In this document: positions 5,855 through 6,358 of the stretch, one piece after another
How positions within the stretch are numbered: the first letter of the stretch is position 1
Layout: every line of letters starts with the position of its first letter
Made by a program: the position numbers and the translations under genes
Origin: Euryarchaeota archaeon UBA550
GTDB taxonomy: Archaea; Thermoplasmatota; Poseidoniia; Poseidoniales; Poseidoniaceae
Reading direction: 5' to 3'
Assembly (NCBI GenBank): GCA_002506705.1
Contig: DAYA01000025.1
Coordinates: 9,018 to 15,375 of the forward strand
DNA length: 6,358 bases
Notes under the pieces: model-generated
Database searches by the model: none
The model's input: only the letters and a program-made list of their open reading frames with translations
Told to the model about the DNA's origin: nothing

Positions 5855-6358
5855 TCAAATGGAGCGACCTTGCTTTTCCAATAACAATCTAGGATGTTCG
5901 GTAACGCCGAATTGCCTTCTCATTTCTTGAACTCTCTCGTGATATTCTTTGGTCAGAGACCAATACTCTCTGCTGCCAGCACCGGCGCCGCTCTTGCTTG
6001 GTTTGTTCAAAATCACTGTCGGAGCGCCCGTCCATGCAGCTTCTGCAACCTTTGCTAGCCTTCTGATAGGCGTCTTGAACACCTTCCTTGGAATCTTCGA
6101 TTGCACTTCATTGCATACGTGGAGTGATAGTTTGGACCTCTGGTCGACCATGGTCATTGCAACACCGAAGATCTTCAGGTTTCGATTGATTCTCTTCTGA
6201 ATCATCTTTACACTGTTCATAAGCATGCTGAAGCCCTCCAATGCGTAGTACTCTGCTTGTACTGGAATGAACACCCAGTTTGCTGCACAAAGTGCATTGA
6301 TTGAGAGCAATCCCAAGGAAGGTGGTGTGTCGATGATAATGTGGTCGAATTGGTCAAT
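5855..6358 (-). CDS. parA: ParA/Soj-family chromosome-partitioning ATPase, partial (C-terminal part)
   Basis: The visible 167 residues are the C-terminal part; the start and the Walker A (KGGVGKTT-type) region lie beyond the right edge. The fragment opens with IDQFDHIIIDTPPSLGLLSI, the Walker B/switch II region typical of ParA/Soj. It continues with PVQAEYYALEG and the GVAMTMVDQRSKLS strand-loop, then VFKTPIRRLAKVAEAAWTGAP, which corresponds to the usual VIPRNVRLSEAPSYGKP stretch. ParA ATPases dimerise with ATP, bind DNA nonspecifically and move DNA or cargo through a partner that binds a specific site. The family's usual length is about 250-300 residues, so roughly the first 100 are missing. 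It lies upstream of the RHH gene on the same strand, separated by 75-90 bases. The C-terminal RRLAKVAEAAWTG differs from the canonical ParA sequence, but the family call is firm. A MinD or other cargo-positioning role is possible. Confidence 0.9.
   Translation of the reverse strand: MDQFDHIIIDTPPSLGLLSINALCAANWVFIPVQAEYYALEGFSMLMNSVKMIQKRINRNLKIFGVAMTMVDQRSKLSLHVCNEVQSKIPRKVFKTPIRRLAKVAEAAWTGAPTVILNKPSKSGAGAGSREYWSLTKEYHERVQEMRRQFGVTEHPRLLLEKQGRSI

Overview
The window looks like chromosomal DNA from a marine planktonic archaeon, most likely Marine Group II (Candidatus Poseidoniales). This is inferred from three things. A secreted single-pass protein carries a long calcium-binding TSP3-type repeat array and ends in a Trp-rich tail (GWTMDQWKWYG), a combination I associate from memory with this group. 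A Soj/ParA-type ATPase is paired with a ribbon-helix-helix (RHH) protein. Base composition is moderate, with GTG/ATG starts and some clear Shine-Dalgarno sites. No marker gene (rRNA, ribosomal protein) is present, so the assignment is provisional.

Layout. The plus strand holds two large genes. The first (30-2729) encodes an 899-residue protein: a roughly 560-residue proline-free, highly charged coiled coil, then a Pro/Ala-rich linker, an acidic Val/Glu segment, and a tail with four exact-period octapeptide repeats. After a 74-base gap, the second (2804-5266) encodes an 820-residue surface protein: signal peptide, beta-propeller-like domain, nine DxDGDG-type calcium loops, one transmembrane helix, and an acidic cytoplasmic tail with the Trp-rich end. 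The minus strand holds a compact three-gene set that reads inward from the right edge: a ParA ATPase cut by the window end (5855 to beyond 6358), a small RHH DNA-binding protein (5537-5764, or 5779 with the alternative start), and an 86-residue protein of unknown function (5267-5527). The two sets converge with stop codons directly abutting at 5266/5267.

How they may work together. The minus-strand set resembles a DNA-segregation operon: a ParA ATPase plus a small RHH protein that could bind centromere or operator DNA. Two short perfect palindromes lie just upstream of the RHH gene. The 86-residue protein is tightly coupled to the RHH gene (8 bases apart, Shine-Dalgarno overlapping the RHH stop) and may be an undescribed third component. 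The two plus-strand genes look like structural proteins, a filament-like cytoplasmic coiled coil and a calcium-stabilised cell-surface protein. A functional link between them rests only on adjacency. No rRNA, tRNA, CRISPR array or insertion sequence was seen, and there is no gene-free stretch longer than about 75-90 bases.
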